Source of the DNA: Candidatus Shapirobacteria bacterium UBA2283
GTDB lineage: Bacteria; Patescibacteriota; Microgenomatia; UBA12405
Assembly: GCA_002345725.1 (NCBI GenBank)
Contig: DDWP01000035.1
Span: 1-12,310 of the forward strand
Reading direction: 5' to 3'
DNA: 12,310 nt
In this document: positions 1-6,052 of the stretch, piece after piece
Numbering within the stretch: position 1 is the stretch's first letter
Layout of the letters: every line of letters starts with the position of its first letter
The notes under the pieces: generated by a model
Told to the model about the DNA's origin: nothing
What the model saw: only the letters and a program-made list of their open reading frames with translations
The model's database searches: none
Made by a program: the position numbers and the translations under genes

Positions 1-145
1 TTTGGTAAGACAAGCCGCCCACATATAATTTTTTTACCATTAAAGTAAAAATTAATAATCTGTAGCGACCTCTTACCAGCTATTCACTGAATCGACCCTT
101 CTCTACAACAGGTATTATACACTTATCTGGCCAAAGTACTACCCC

Positions 146-174
146 TTGACACGTTTTTAGACTAATACTATAGT
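146..174 (+). promoter_or_regulatory. Sigma-70-type promoter of the cupredoxin gene
   Basis: The -35 box TTGACA (146-151) is a perfect match to consensus. A 17-bp spacer separates it from the -10 box TATAGT (169-174). Transcription would start near position 181, leaving a leader of about 20 nt before the ATG at 200. No Shine-Dalgarno sequence is visible in that leader, which is only A and T rich. The assignment rests on sequence match and spacing alone. Confidence 0.75.
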
Positions 175-199
175 TGTAGTAGTTAATTTTTAATAAATT

Positions 200-595
200 A
201 TGAAATACATCATTATCATTGTTTTGGTAGTTATTGCTATTGGAGCTAGCTTTATTTTTTCTCCAAAGAGTTCTGTTGTTCCTGCTACTGTCGAGACTGC
301 AGTTGATAATACTCAAGAAGATGTTCAGGTCTTTGATATCAAAGGTCTTGACTATGACTACGATATTAAGGAAATTAGAGTTAGGCAAGGTACCGTTGTC
401 CAGATAAACTTCACTAATACTGAAGGATTTCATGATTTAGTTATTGACGAATTTAATGTTGCCACCAAGCAAATACCTGTCAATCAATCCGAAACCATTA
501 CTTTTGTAGCTGACAAGGCTGGTACTTTCGAATATTATTGTAGCGTCGGTAAACATCGTGCCAATGGTATGTGGGGTAAGCTGATTGTTGAGTAG
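200..595 (+). CDS. Membrane-anchored cupredoxin (plastocyanin/azurin-like copper protein)
   Basis: A 131-residue protein that probably binds one type-1 copper ion and carries electrons or handles copper on the outer face of the cytoplasmic membrane. Residues 4-20 form a hydrophobic signal anchor, followed by a short polar linker to about 42 and a beta-sandwich domain from about 43 to 131. All four expected copper ligands are visible: His78 in the GFHD segment, then Cys114, His119 and Met124 in a C-x4-H-x4-M loop near the C terminus, as in plastocyanin-type domains. The hydrophobic N terminus has no clear lipobox cysteine, so it is probably a membrane anchor rather than a lipoprotein signal. 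It has its own consensus promoter and is not tightly linked to its neighbour. The redox partner is unknown; no other electron-transfer gene is in the window. The family assignment is secure and the physiological role is inferred. Confidence 0.88.
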   Translation: MKYIIIIVLVVIAIGASFIFSPKSSVVPATVETAVDNTQEDVQVFDIKGLDYDYDIKEIRVRQGTVVQINFTNTEGFHDLVIDEFNVATKQIPVNQSETITFVADKAGTFEYYCSVGKHRANGMWGKLIVE

Positions 596-636
596 TTTTA
601 GGGTATACTAATCATCTACATTAATTGCTTTATATT

Positions 637-1248
637 ATGGTGACTGAAGTCGTCTTTGACATCGAAACTAAAAAGATTTTTGACGATATTGAAGGTGACA
701 ATCCTGCCGATCTAGGTATTTCTATTATCTCTTTATATAAACGTACCCTTGATGAAAACTTAAATGAGATTAGTGGAGAAATGATCAGTTTCTGGGAAGA
801 AGATTTTTCTAAAATGTGGTCGTATTTTAGTGGTGCCGATCGCATTATTGGCTTTAATTCTCTTCATTTTGACGTCCCGGCCATGGCTCCACTGGCCCCA
901 TATGATTTTAAAAAGCTAAATCACTTTGACATCATGACTCATATTAAGGATGCTTTAGGTTTTCGTGTTGGTCTTAACGCCATTGCCAAAGAAACTATTA
1001 ATCATCAGAAAGTTGATCACGGTTTAAATGCGGTTAAATATTGGGCCGAGCATACACCAGAGTCTTTATTAAAACTCAAGACCTATTGTGAAGCCGACGT
1101 TATGGTTACCAAGGAAGTTTACGATTACGGTCTCAAAAATGGTCATCTAAAATTCATGGACAAATGGAACACTGTCCGCCAATTTCCAGTCAACTTTTCC
1201 TACCCCAAGGTCGACACTTCAATTCCCGTCCAAGTCGGATTGTTCTAA
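637..1248 (+). CDS. DEDD-family 3'-5' exonuclease (RNase H-like, YprB-type)
   Basis: A predicted 3'-5' exonuclease of the RNase H-like fold acting on DNA or RNA in the cytoplasm. Numbered from the ATG at 637 (203 residues), motif Exo I is D8-I-E10, Exo II is the GFNSLHFD segment ending at D79, and Exo III is the YCEAD segment with D154 followed by a conserved-looking VY-YG end. Together these give the four acidic metal ligands of the DEDD superfamily. The middle segment with AKETIN and HGLNAVKYW is typical of the RNase_H_2/YprB group. An in-frame TTG at 625 would add four residues; I prefer the ATG. The gene stands alone, with a possible weak -10 (TATACT, 604-609) upstream. It converges on a PD-(D/E)XK nuclease gene across an inverted-repeat element. 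The substrate cannot be told from sequence. Confidence 0.8.
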   Translation: MVTEVVFDIETKKIFDDIEGDNPADLGISIISLYKRTLDENLNEISGEMISFWEEDFSKMWSYFSGADRIIGFNSLHFDVPAMAPLAPYDFKKLNHFDIMTHIKDALGFRVGLNAIAKETINHQKVDHGLNAVKYWAEHTPESLLKLKTYCEADVMVTKEVYDYGLKNGHLKFMDKWNTVRQFPVNFSYPKVDTSIPVQVGLF

Positions 1249-1253
1249 TATTA

Positions 1254-1394
1254 CGTCATTGCGAGCCTGAGTCCATCGAAGGCGTGGCAATCTTTACAAA
1301 ATGAGTCTGAAGTCTATCTAACCTTTAGTAATTATCGGCCATCGCGTTATTAAAGTTTGCTTCGTCACTATCTCAACTGTTCCTCGCAATGACG
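1254..1394. repeat. Miniature inverted-repeat element with CGTCATTGCGAG ends
   Basis: A 141-bp non-coding element fills almost the whole gap between two convergent genes. Its ends are a perfect 12-bp inverted repeat: CGTCATTGCGAG at 1254-1265 and CTCGCAATGACG at 1383-1394. Inside the right end, GTTTGCTTCGTCAC read on the other strand contains GTGACGAAGCAA. The left end has the related GGCGTGGCAATCTT. This matches, from memory, a dispersed repeat family found in many unrelated bacterial genomes, with the form CGTCATTGCGAG followed by GAAGCAATC. It encodes no protein. A fold-back transcript could act as a shared terminator region for the convergent genes, but no run of T follows the arms, so that is only a possibility. 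Confidence 0.8.
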
Positions 1395-1396
1395 GT

Positions 1397-2266
1397 CTAT
1401 AGCACTCTTGAATCTTCTTCAATTTTTTCTGTCTTATTCAATATATACACATCTGCCCGATATTCGTCATGACCCACAAACTCAGCCCCACCTTTTAATA
1501 TGGCCTCCATTGGGCGACAGCTTCGACAGCCACCCTCACCTTCAGGACATTTAAACACTTCCAATTGTCTGGCTAGTTTTATTTTTCTAGCAATCTTTAG
1601 AATTTTTTCTTCAGAATCTTTTACTTCGGGCAACTCTTTTTTGGTCAGATTATCGTTACTTTCTAGGTACCAATACCAAGCCCCATCAACTTTTCTTTTT
1701 TGGCAATTGTGGACAAGCAGGCTATAGATCGGTAATTGCAGGCTTTCCCCTTCCTCTTCATTCTTACTGGTTTTAAAATCAATTATTTCTACGCTATCAC
1801 TTTCTGGATTGTATTTTAGCCAATCAATTTTCCCGCAAAGAATTATATTATCTTCTTCTGACAGCCAATAATAAGGGAGGTCCATATTTATTTTTACTGC
1901 CAATTCTGCCACTGGCCCAGGGTTTTTTATTACTCGTCTTATCATTTCCTCACCTCTTTTTTTATATTTATATTCAGTATCAGTATCTAGAAATCCACCA
2001 GATTTCCCGGACACTTTATTCCAAGCTCTTTCATATTTATCTAAAAGTGGTTCTTTAAAACGTAAATCAGTTTTTATTTCCGACAACGATTCAATTACTT
2101 CATGAACTGCTTGTCCCAGAGCCAGCGGAGGAGACATTAGTTTTACTTTATGTCCAGTCGCTTTATCTTTATAAATATTTTTCAAAAAATATGCTCTTGG
2201 ACATTCCAAGAAATTTGCAATTGAAGAATGTGATACCCAAACTGCGCTATACTTATCTTTACTCAT
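1397..2266 (-). CDS. PD-(D/E)XK nuclease with Fe-S cysteines (RecB/Cas4/AddB-like)
   Basis: A stand-alone nuclease domain of the PDDEXK_1 superfamily, predicted to cut DNA in repair or recombination. Numbered from the ATG at 2266 (289 residues): the N-terminal segment SHSSIANFLECPRAYF carries Cys22; His55 lies in the GQAVHEVIE helix; D148 (GKID), D163-F-K165 and Q177-x3-Y181 form the metal and catalytic motifs. Cys240, Cys247 and Cys250 near the C terminus, with Cys22, make the four-cysteine pattern that holds a 4Fe-4S cluster in Cas4 and AddB proteins. A TTG at 2272 would add two residues; the ATG is the better start. No helicase domain, cas genes or CRISPR array is present, so I do not call it Cas4. 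It is divergent from the pseudouridine synthase gene across a 7-bp tandem repeat. Confidence 0.82.
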   Translation of the reverse strand: MSKDKYSAVWVSHSSIANFLECPRAYFLKNIYKDKATGHKVKLMSPPLALGQAVHEVIESLSEIKTDLRFKEPLLDKYERAWNKVSGKSGGFLDTDTEYKYKKRGEEMIRRVIKNPGPVAELAVKINMDLPYYWLSEEDNIILCGKIDWLKYNPESDSVEIIDFKTSKNEEEGESLQLPIYSLLVHNCQKRKVDGAWYWYLESNDNLTKKELPEVKDSEEKILKIARKIKLARQLEVFKCPEGEGGCRSCRPMEAILKGGAEFVGHDEYRADVYILNKTEKIEEDSRVL

Positions 2267-2293
2267 ACACAATGATATCTTATTTTATATAAA

Positions 2294-2321
2294 ATTCGTA
2301 ATTCGTAATTCGTAATTCGTA
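2294..2321. repeat. Four tandem copies of a 7-bp repeat (ATTCGTA)
   Basis: Four perfect head-to-tail copies of ATTCGTA occupy 2294-2300, 2301-2307, 2308-2314 and 2315-2321. A degenerate fifth unit (ATTTTTA) follows at 2322-2328. The array sits in the 72-bp gap between divergently transcribed genes (nuclease and pseudouridine synthase), so both promoters must lie in or beside it. No confident -35/-10 pair stands out here for either gene. Tandem heptamers of this kind change copy number by slippage. Confidence 0.9.
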
Positions 2322-2338
2322 ATTTTTAATTTATATAC

Positions 2339-3010
2339 ATGCCATTAATTAGACTAAATAAATATCTAGCACAATTAGGAGTTGCCTCCCGTCGCAAAAT
2401 TGACGAGATAACTATTGGCCGTCGAATTACTATTAATGGTCGCCTTGCCATTCCTGGTGACAAGGTCGACCCCGAAGTGGACACCGTAATTGTCGACAAA
2501 AAAATTATTAAACCTACCCCTCAAAAATTAGTTTATTATGTCCTCAACAAACCCAAGTATGTCCTTAGTAGTGCCAGTGACGATCGTGGTCGTAAAACTG
2601 TTATTGATTTAGTACCCGGGACACCACGAGTTTTCCCCGTTGGACGTCTAGACTTTGAATCAACCGGTTTAATTTTATTAACTAACGACGGCGATCTGGC
2701 CTTGCGGGTTACCCATCCTCGGTATCATCTCCCTAAAGTTTATTTAGTCACCGTCATTGGTAAATTATCTTCAGACAAATTAAAACAAATGGGTGAAGCT
2801 GAAATTTATTCTTCTCAATTTAATCAAACTACAATTAAGATAACACTGCATACTGGTAAAAAACGCCAAATACGTTTACTTTGTTCTAGTTTGCATCTTC
2901 ATGTTGTTGACTTACATCGTATTTCCATTGGCCCTATCGAGATAAAAAAATTAGCTCCCGGAGAATACCGAGAGCTAACTTTAGATGAGCTAAAATCTAT
3001 CCGACTTTAA
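2339..3010 (+). CDS. 16S/23S rRNA pseudouridine synthase, RsuA/RluB family
   Basis: Converts a specific uridine in ribosomal RNA to pseudouridine during ribosome assembly. Residues 2-60 are an S4 RNA-binding domain (RLNKYLAQLGVASRRK), followed by the RsuA/RluB/E/F catalytic domain from about 64. The catalytic aspartate is D105 in GRLDFESTGLILLTNDG, the family signature. The KVY segment (133-135), GKKRQIR (173-179) and the closing RISIGPIEIKKLAPGEYREL block also fit the family. At 223 residues it is shorter than most members, mainly through a reduced segment around 145-165, but no core motif is lost. Whether the target is the 16S or 23S position cannot be decided, so no symbol is given. Its last 14 bases overlap the convergent hsp20 gene, and its 3' end hosts the hsp20 terminator hairpin. 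Confidence 0.92.
   Translation: MPLIRLNKYLAQLGVASRRKIDEITIGRRITINGRLAIPGDKVDPEVDTVIVDKKIIKPTPQKLVYYVLNKPKYVLSSASDDRGRKTVIDLVPGTPRVFPVGRLDFESTGLILLTNDGDLALRVTHPRYHLPKVYLVTVIGKLSSDKLKQMGEAEIYSSQFNQTTIKITLHTGKKRQIRLLCSSLHLHVVDLHRISIGPIEIKKLAPGEYRELTLDELKSIRL
2944..2978 (-). terminator. Intrinsic terminator of hsp20, inside the pseudouridine synthase gene
   Basis: Read on the minus strand just after the hsp20 stop (2997-2999), the arm TTAGCTCTCGG (2978-2968), a 6-nt loop (2967-2962) and the arm CCGGGAGCTAA (2961-2951) form an 11-bp stem with one mismatch. Seven T residues follow at once (2950-2944). This is a textbook Rho-independent terminator for hsp20. On the plus strand the same bases encode the conserved end of the pseudouridine synthase (IKKLAPGEYREL); there the hairpin is not followed by a T run, so it should terminate in one direction only. 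Confidence 0.8.
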
Positions 3011-3410
3011 CTTCGATTTCTTTTGGTTTTGATTCTTCGGCAACTTTTGCCTTAATGGTTATCACTCCATTCTTGACCTTAGCCTCAACTGATTTGGCAT
3101 CAATTGGACGGGGGAGGGAGGTCACATAATCAACAGAAGATGTCATCTCCCATTTTTTAATTACTTTTCCTTTTTTACGATCTTCATCTTTTTCTGACAC
3201 TGTCCCATATATATGTAACATACCATCGTGATAAGTTACTTTTACATCAGTCGGTTCGAGCCCTGGTACTGGCGCTTCGACTGTTACCTCAGTCTCCTTC
3301 TCATCTACATAGACATTTATTCCAGAGTTCATCTGAAAGTCAGGCCAATTGTCTTCTTCCCAAGAAAATGGGCGATAATCAAATAACGGTTTTAAAGGTA
3401 GATACCTCAT
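2997..3410 (-). CDS. Small heat shock protein (Hsp20 / alpha-crystallin family)
   Basis: An ATP-independent chaperone that binds unfolding proteins in the cytoplasm and forms oligomers. The 137-residue protein has a short N-terminal arm (1-30, rich in Pro, Trp and Phe), an alpha-crystallin domain from about 31 to 122 (VEAPVPGLEPTDVKV near 44-58; VEAKVKNGVITIKA at 108-121, the conserved end of the fold) and a C-terminal tail with an I-x-[I/V]-like EIEVKV segment that may dock into neighbouring subunits. The ATG at 3410 has a clear Shine-Dalgarno AAGGAG (3424-3419) 8 nt upstream, the best ribosome site in the window. Upstream lie a strong promoter and a CIRCE-like inverted repeat, and downstream a terminator, so it is a single-gene transcript that is probably heat-regulated. 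Confidence 0.93.
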   Translation of the reverse strand: MRYLPLKPLFDYRPFSWEEDNWPDFQMNSGINVYVDEKETEVTVEAPVPGLEPTDVKVTYHDGMLHIYGTVSEKDEDRKKGKVIKKWEMTSSVDYVTSLPRPIDAKSVEAKVKNGVITIKAKVAEESKPKEIEVKVG

Positions 3411-3450
3411 ATATCATTCTCCTTAAAATAAATTATTAATTAAGAATCCA

Positions 3451-3477
3451 TTAGCAGTATAATACTCACACTGCCAG
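3451..3477. promoter_or_regulatory. CIRCE-like inverted repeat in the hsp20 promoter
   Basis: TTAGCAGTA (3451-3459), 9 nt, then CACTGCCAG (3469-3477): an imperfect dyad with the 9-N9-9 geometry of the CIRCE element bound by the heat-shock repressor HrcA. Against the CIRCE consensus (TTAGCACTC-N9-GAGTGCTAA) I count 7/9 matches in the left arm and 5/9 in the right. The C-to-G change in the left arm and the G-to-C change in the right arm compensate each other, so the core AGCAGT/ACTGC pairing is kept. It covers the -10 box and most of the spacer of the hsp20 promoter, where a repressor would block polymerase. No hrcA gene is in the window. Confidence 0.45.
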
Positions 3478-3485
3478 CATGTCAA
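3456..3485 (-). promoter_or_regulatory. hsp20 promoter (minus strand), overlapping a divergent -10 box
   Basis: On the minus strand, TTGACA (3485-3480) is followed after 18 nt by TATACT (3461-3456), or after 16 nt by TATTAT (3463-3458). Transcription would start near 3449, giving a leader of about 40 nt that contains the AAGGAG ribosome site. On the plus strand the same bases read TATAAT (3458-3463), a perfect -10 for the divergent glycosidase gene starting at 3487, though its -35 region is weak. The two promoters share the near-palindrome AGTATAATACT, so they may compete. Confidence 0.65.
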
Positions 3486-3486
3486 G

Positions 3487-4401
3487 ATGTCAAATGCCAT
3501 TATGCTAACATCTATTATGAATTGGCAATCTTGGAGTCCGTTAACTGATCCATTAATTAAGTTTCCCATTCGTAACTTTTGCCCTGTTAAGCAGGTTTCT
3601 CCACCCAACATAAAACCATCAGGTTTTTATCTTAAACCAACTATCTCTGGTTGCTGCACCTGGTATCGTTTTGGTAAAAATATCACCCAAGAGAAAGTTG
3701 TTGGTTTCGCTACCAAGACAAAGAGAATTCATCCCGAGATAAAGTACGTTTTGATTGATGATGGTTGGTGTAATTGGGGAAGTTGGGATCAGCCAAAATT
3801 TAGCATTAAAGATACTAGCCAAGAACTGTCTAAGATGGGGTTAGAAACTGGCTTGTGGCTAGCCCCATTTTTCAAGACTACCCCGCCTTTTAATTTAAGA
3901 AAAATTGTTGATTTTTCTAAGGCAGACAATCTGGCTTATATCCACTCTTGTTTAAAGACAATTATTGAAGACTGGGGTGTCACTTTGCTAAAACTAGATT
4001 TTCTCTATGCACCATACTTTCAACCCGGCCTCCAAGACGATACTCTTCCCCATCAGCAACTAACTAATTTATTTAAATTTATTAAAGATAGTTATCCTCA
4101 TGTCTATCTTATGGCTTGCGGTTGTCCTTTTGAGCCAGCCAAATATTTAGTTGACTCAATTCGAATTAGTGACGACATTACTGTGCCTTCTCTCTACTCT
4201 TATGGTTTTATTAAAAAACTTGTCCACAATCATCAGCACAATCTGTTGATCAAGAAGTGGTCTTCTTGCCAAAACCTTGCTGTATATTTCAATCTCGACC
4301 CAGATGTCTTACCCGACCAGAATCTTGCTGGCTTTTCCGATCTTCAGATGAAGCAGCTAGAAGAGATATTTACACAATCAAAAGTTCAGTTTTATGGTTG
4401 A
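3487..4401 (+). CDS. GH36-like alpha-galactosidase catalytic domain (melibiase, clan GH-D)
   Basis: A predicted retaining alpha-glycosidase, probably acting on alpha-galactosides inside the cell since no signal peptide is seen. The TIM-barrel landmarks are in order: CCTWYRFG (56-63, the family WCxWY segment), VLIDDGW (88-94) with substrate-binding Asp91/Asp92, GLWLAPF (122-128), LLKLDFLY (167-174) with the nucleophile Asp171 in the K-x-D motif, the ACGCPFEP loop (210-217), RISDDI (226-231) with the acid/base aspartate at 229 or 230, and NLDPDVLPD (269-277). At 304 residues it holds little more than the catalytic barrel; the large N-terminal beta domain and the C-terminal beta domain of typical GH36 enzymes are missing. 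ATGs at 3502 and 3517 are alternative starts, and none has a Shine-Dalgarno site. Substrate choice (galactose versus related sugars) is inferred from family only. Confidence 0.78.
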   Translation: MSNAIMLTSIMNWQSWSPLTDPLIKFPIRNFCPVKQVSPPNIKPSGFYLKPTISGCCTWYRFGKNITQEKVVGFATKTKRIHPEIKYVLIDDGWCNWGSWDQPKFSIKDTSQELSKMGLETGLWLAPFFKTTPPFNLRKIVDFSKADNLAYIHSCLKTIIEDWGVTLLKLDFLYAPYFQPGLQDDTLPHQQLTNLFKFIKDSYPHVYLMACGCPFEPAKYLVDSIRISDDITVPSLYSYGFIKKLVHNHQHNLLIKKWSSCQNLAVYFNLDPDVLPDQNLAGFSDLQMKQLEEIFTQSKVQFYG

Positions 4402-4428
4402 GCCACTTTGTGATAAAGTTAACTCAAT

Positions 4429-5277
4429 ATGCTAAATCAACTTAAGAAAAATTGGTTAATAGTTATCTTAGTCTCAGTAATTATTTTTCTCGCTAGTCGT
4501 AACTTAAGCCCCATACCTTTGTCTTTACCCTCTTCTGGCGGTTTTGAAGTAGCCAGTAGTAAGATGATGGTTTCCGATATTTCTTACCCTGGTCGTCAAG
4601 TCGCTCCATCAGAATCATCTAATCGACTAATTATCCAAGACACTAGTCTTTCTCTTCAAGTTAAAGATGTCAGCCGACAGATAAAAAATATTGAAGATGC
4701 AACCAAACAACTAGGTGGTTTCTTGGTCAATTCCAACTTATCAAAACCAGAAGGTGCGGCTTCTGGTAGCATCACTGTCCGAGTGCCTGAGGCTAAGCGT
4801 GCCGAGGCTTTGGATACTTTTAAACAGGATGCAGTTAAAGTTGTCTCCGAGTCAATTTATGGTACTGATGTTACCGATCAATATACTGATCTTGAGGCAC
4901 AATTAGCGGTTCTTAACAAAACTAAATCCAAGTTTGAAGAAATATTGGATAAGGCCTACAGTGTTTCCGATCTAATGAATGTCCAACAGCAATTAATTAA
5001 TTTACAACAGCAAATAGATTCTGTTAAAGGTCAACAAAAATATTACGAACAATCGGCTAAGTTATCTAAAGTCACTATTTACCTGTCTACCGACGAGCTA
5101 GCTCTCCCATACGCTCCGACTAATGAATGGCGTCCAGCCGTCGTCCTCAAGGAAGCTGTTCGTTCCCTGATTGGTAATATTCGTGGTCTGGGTAATTTAT
5201 TGATCTGGGGTGTTGTCTATTCACCACTTATTGCCATATTGATAGCTATTTATCTGTGGTATAAGCGTAGAAAATAG
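4429..5277 (+). CDS. DUF4349 domain membrane protein
   Basis: A 282-residue envelope protein of unknown biochemical role. Residues 8-23 are a hydrophobic N-terminal anchor. The DUF4349 domain runs from about 65 to 278: the strand-rich part RLIIQDTSLSLQV to SITVRVPE (66-121), then TDVTDQYTDLEAQL (146-159) leading into a Gln-rich coiled coil (about 150-212), then a beta segment KVTIYLS (214-220), and a second transmembrane helix (about 256-277) with a basic YKRRK end. The layout puts the bulk outside the membrane, tethered at both ends. It starts 27 bp after the glycosidase stop, on the same strand, so co-transcription is likely. Family members are common in Gram-positive bacteria and Patescibacteria; the function is not established. 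Confidence 0.88.
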   Translation: MLNQLKKNWLIVILVSVIIFLASRNLSPIPLSLPSSGGFEVASSKMMVSDISYPGRQVAPSESSNRLIIQDTSLSLQVKDVSRQIKNIEDATKQLGGFLVNSNLSKPEGAASGSITVRVPEAKRAEALDTFKQDAVKVVSESIYGTDVTDQYTDLEAQLAVLNKTKSKFEEILDKAYSVSDLMNVQQQLINLQQQIDSVKGQQKYYEQSAKLSKVTIYLSTDELALPYAPTNEWRPAVVLKEAVRSLIGNIRGLGNLLIWGVVYSPLIAILIAIYLWYKRRK

Positions 5278-5335
5278 TAGTCTTACCATAATTCCAATCC
5301 GTGAATCAAATGATTCCAAAGTTACTGGTGACTAA

Positions 5336-5656
5336 TTAAATCACATCAGTCCGTGAGTAATATTTTTCCCACAATTCATCATACTGTTCATGAGTAAGGC
5401 TACCTTCGGATAAGTCTTCACTAGCCACGCTTAATGCCGACAACGCACCGACTGGAGTTCTATAACCACCAATTTCGTTAGAGAAAAATTGAAAAGTCTC
5501 AGATTGTACCTGTCTCACTCTGGCGTTGATCATATTGTTGAACTCTTTACCCAGTTCCTCCTCTATACCAGTATTCTGCATGTGCCGAATTGCACGAATG
5601 TTATCAGTATCACTGATAATTTCTTTAAGTTCTGAGATTCTTTGTTGATCAAACAT
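5336..5656 (-). CDS. Unknown protein, fifth and last gene of the minus-strand operon
   Basis: A 106-residue acidic protein that I do not recognise. It appears mostly helical: helices around 5-16, 27-60 (with EEELGKEFNNMINARVRQVQSETFQFF) and 83-100. The end segment GSLTHEQYDELWEKYY looks superficially like a SHOCT-type short helical motif, but that is weak. There are no cysteines, no transmembrane segment and no signal peptide. Its ATG lies 2 bp after the stop of the gene before it, which implies translational coupling. It is the last gene of a five-gene block and is convergent with the DUF4349 gene; the 58-bp gap between them (5278-5335) has only a weak 5-bp hairpin (5303-5316), with no T run. 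Confidence 0.7.
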   Translation of the reverse strand: MFDQQRISELKEIISDTDNIRAIRHMQNTGIEEELGKEFNNMINARVRQVQSETFQFFSNEIGGYRTPVGALSALSVASEDLSEGSLTHEQYDELWEKYYSRTDVI

Positions 5657-5658
5657 TT

Positions 5659-6051
5659 TTATTTCTTTAAATAACTAATATTTTCTTCATCAACATGTCT
5701 AATTCTCACCCCAATATCCGTATTTGTATTCCATACCTCAGTTTCAATTACCTCTAGTTTTAGTCCGCCTCGTACAGCAATTTCTCTATAACTATATTCT
5801 GTTTTTGTACTACCACTCTCGGTATCAATGACCTTGATGTTGCTTCCCACATTTCTTTTATAGACTTCCAGTGAAGTTCCCAACTCGTGAACATGTAACC
5901 GGCCAGGTGACTCTTTACCAGATTGAATTCCTGGAACTAAATACTGCAGTCCCACAATTCTGCCGTTGCTAGAATCGTGTTTGATTATTTCAGCACCAGT
6001 GATTGTTGCCTCACCATTATCTTTTTTTAAGTATTCAATTCTCGCTGTCAT
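5659..6051 (-). CDS. Unknown beta-rich protein, fourth gene of the minus-strand operon
   Basis: A 130-residue protein with no family that I recognise. The sequence alternates short strand-like segments with Gly, Asn and Asp turns throughout (for example ARIEYLKK, GRIVGLQYLVPG, RLHVHELGTSLEVYKR, SNIKVIDTESG, LKLEVIETEVWN, IGVRIRHVDEE). This suggests an all-beta or beta-sandwich fold. It has no cysteine, signal peptide or membrane segment, so it should be cytoplasmic. The ATG at 6051 follows the previous stop codon by 1 bp, and the next gene begins 2 bp after this one ends. Such spacing supports one polycistronic mRNA. No catalytic motif is apparent; a binding or structural role is a guess. Confidence 0.72.
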   Translation of the reverse strand: MTARIEYLKKDNGEATITGAEIIKHDSSNGRIVGLQYLVPGIQSGKESPGRLHVHELGTSLEVYKRNVGSNIKVIDTESGSTKTEYSYREIAVRGGLKLEVIETEVWNTNTDIGVRIRHVDEENISYLKK

Positions 6052-6052
6052 C

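Noticed and set aside
3..78. Perfect 8-bp inverted repeat TGGTAAGA (3-10) and TCTTACCA (71-78).
   Set aside because: The arms are 60 bp apart and short enough to arise by chance. There is no T run or promoter relation that would give it meaning.
1..145. Short open stretches at the left edge (ending at stops near 25-27 and 46-48) that could be the tail of an upstream gene.
   Set aside because: Too few codons to recognise, and two frames are equally possible. No terminator or other feature was found in this stretch.
80..433. Minus-strand reading frame of 117 codons over the cupredoxin gene.
   Set aside because: It is antisense to a well-supported gene with intact copper-site motifs and crosses that gene's consensus promoter.
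1397..2266. Calling the PD-(D/E)XK nuclease Cas4.
   Set aside because: The four-cysteine pattern fits Cas4, but no cas genes or CRISPR array occur in the window and stand-alone RecB-like nucleases share the same pattern.
5303..5316. Small hairpin GAATC-AAAT-GATTC between the convergent DUF4349 gene and the five-gene block, considered as a terminator.
   Set aside because: A 5-bp AT-rich stem without a following T run is too weak to call.
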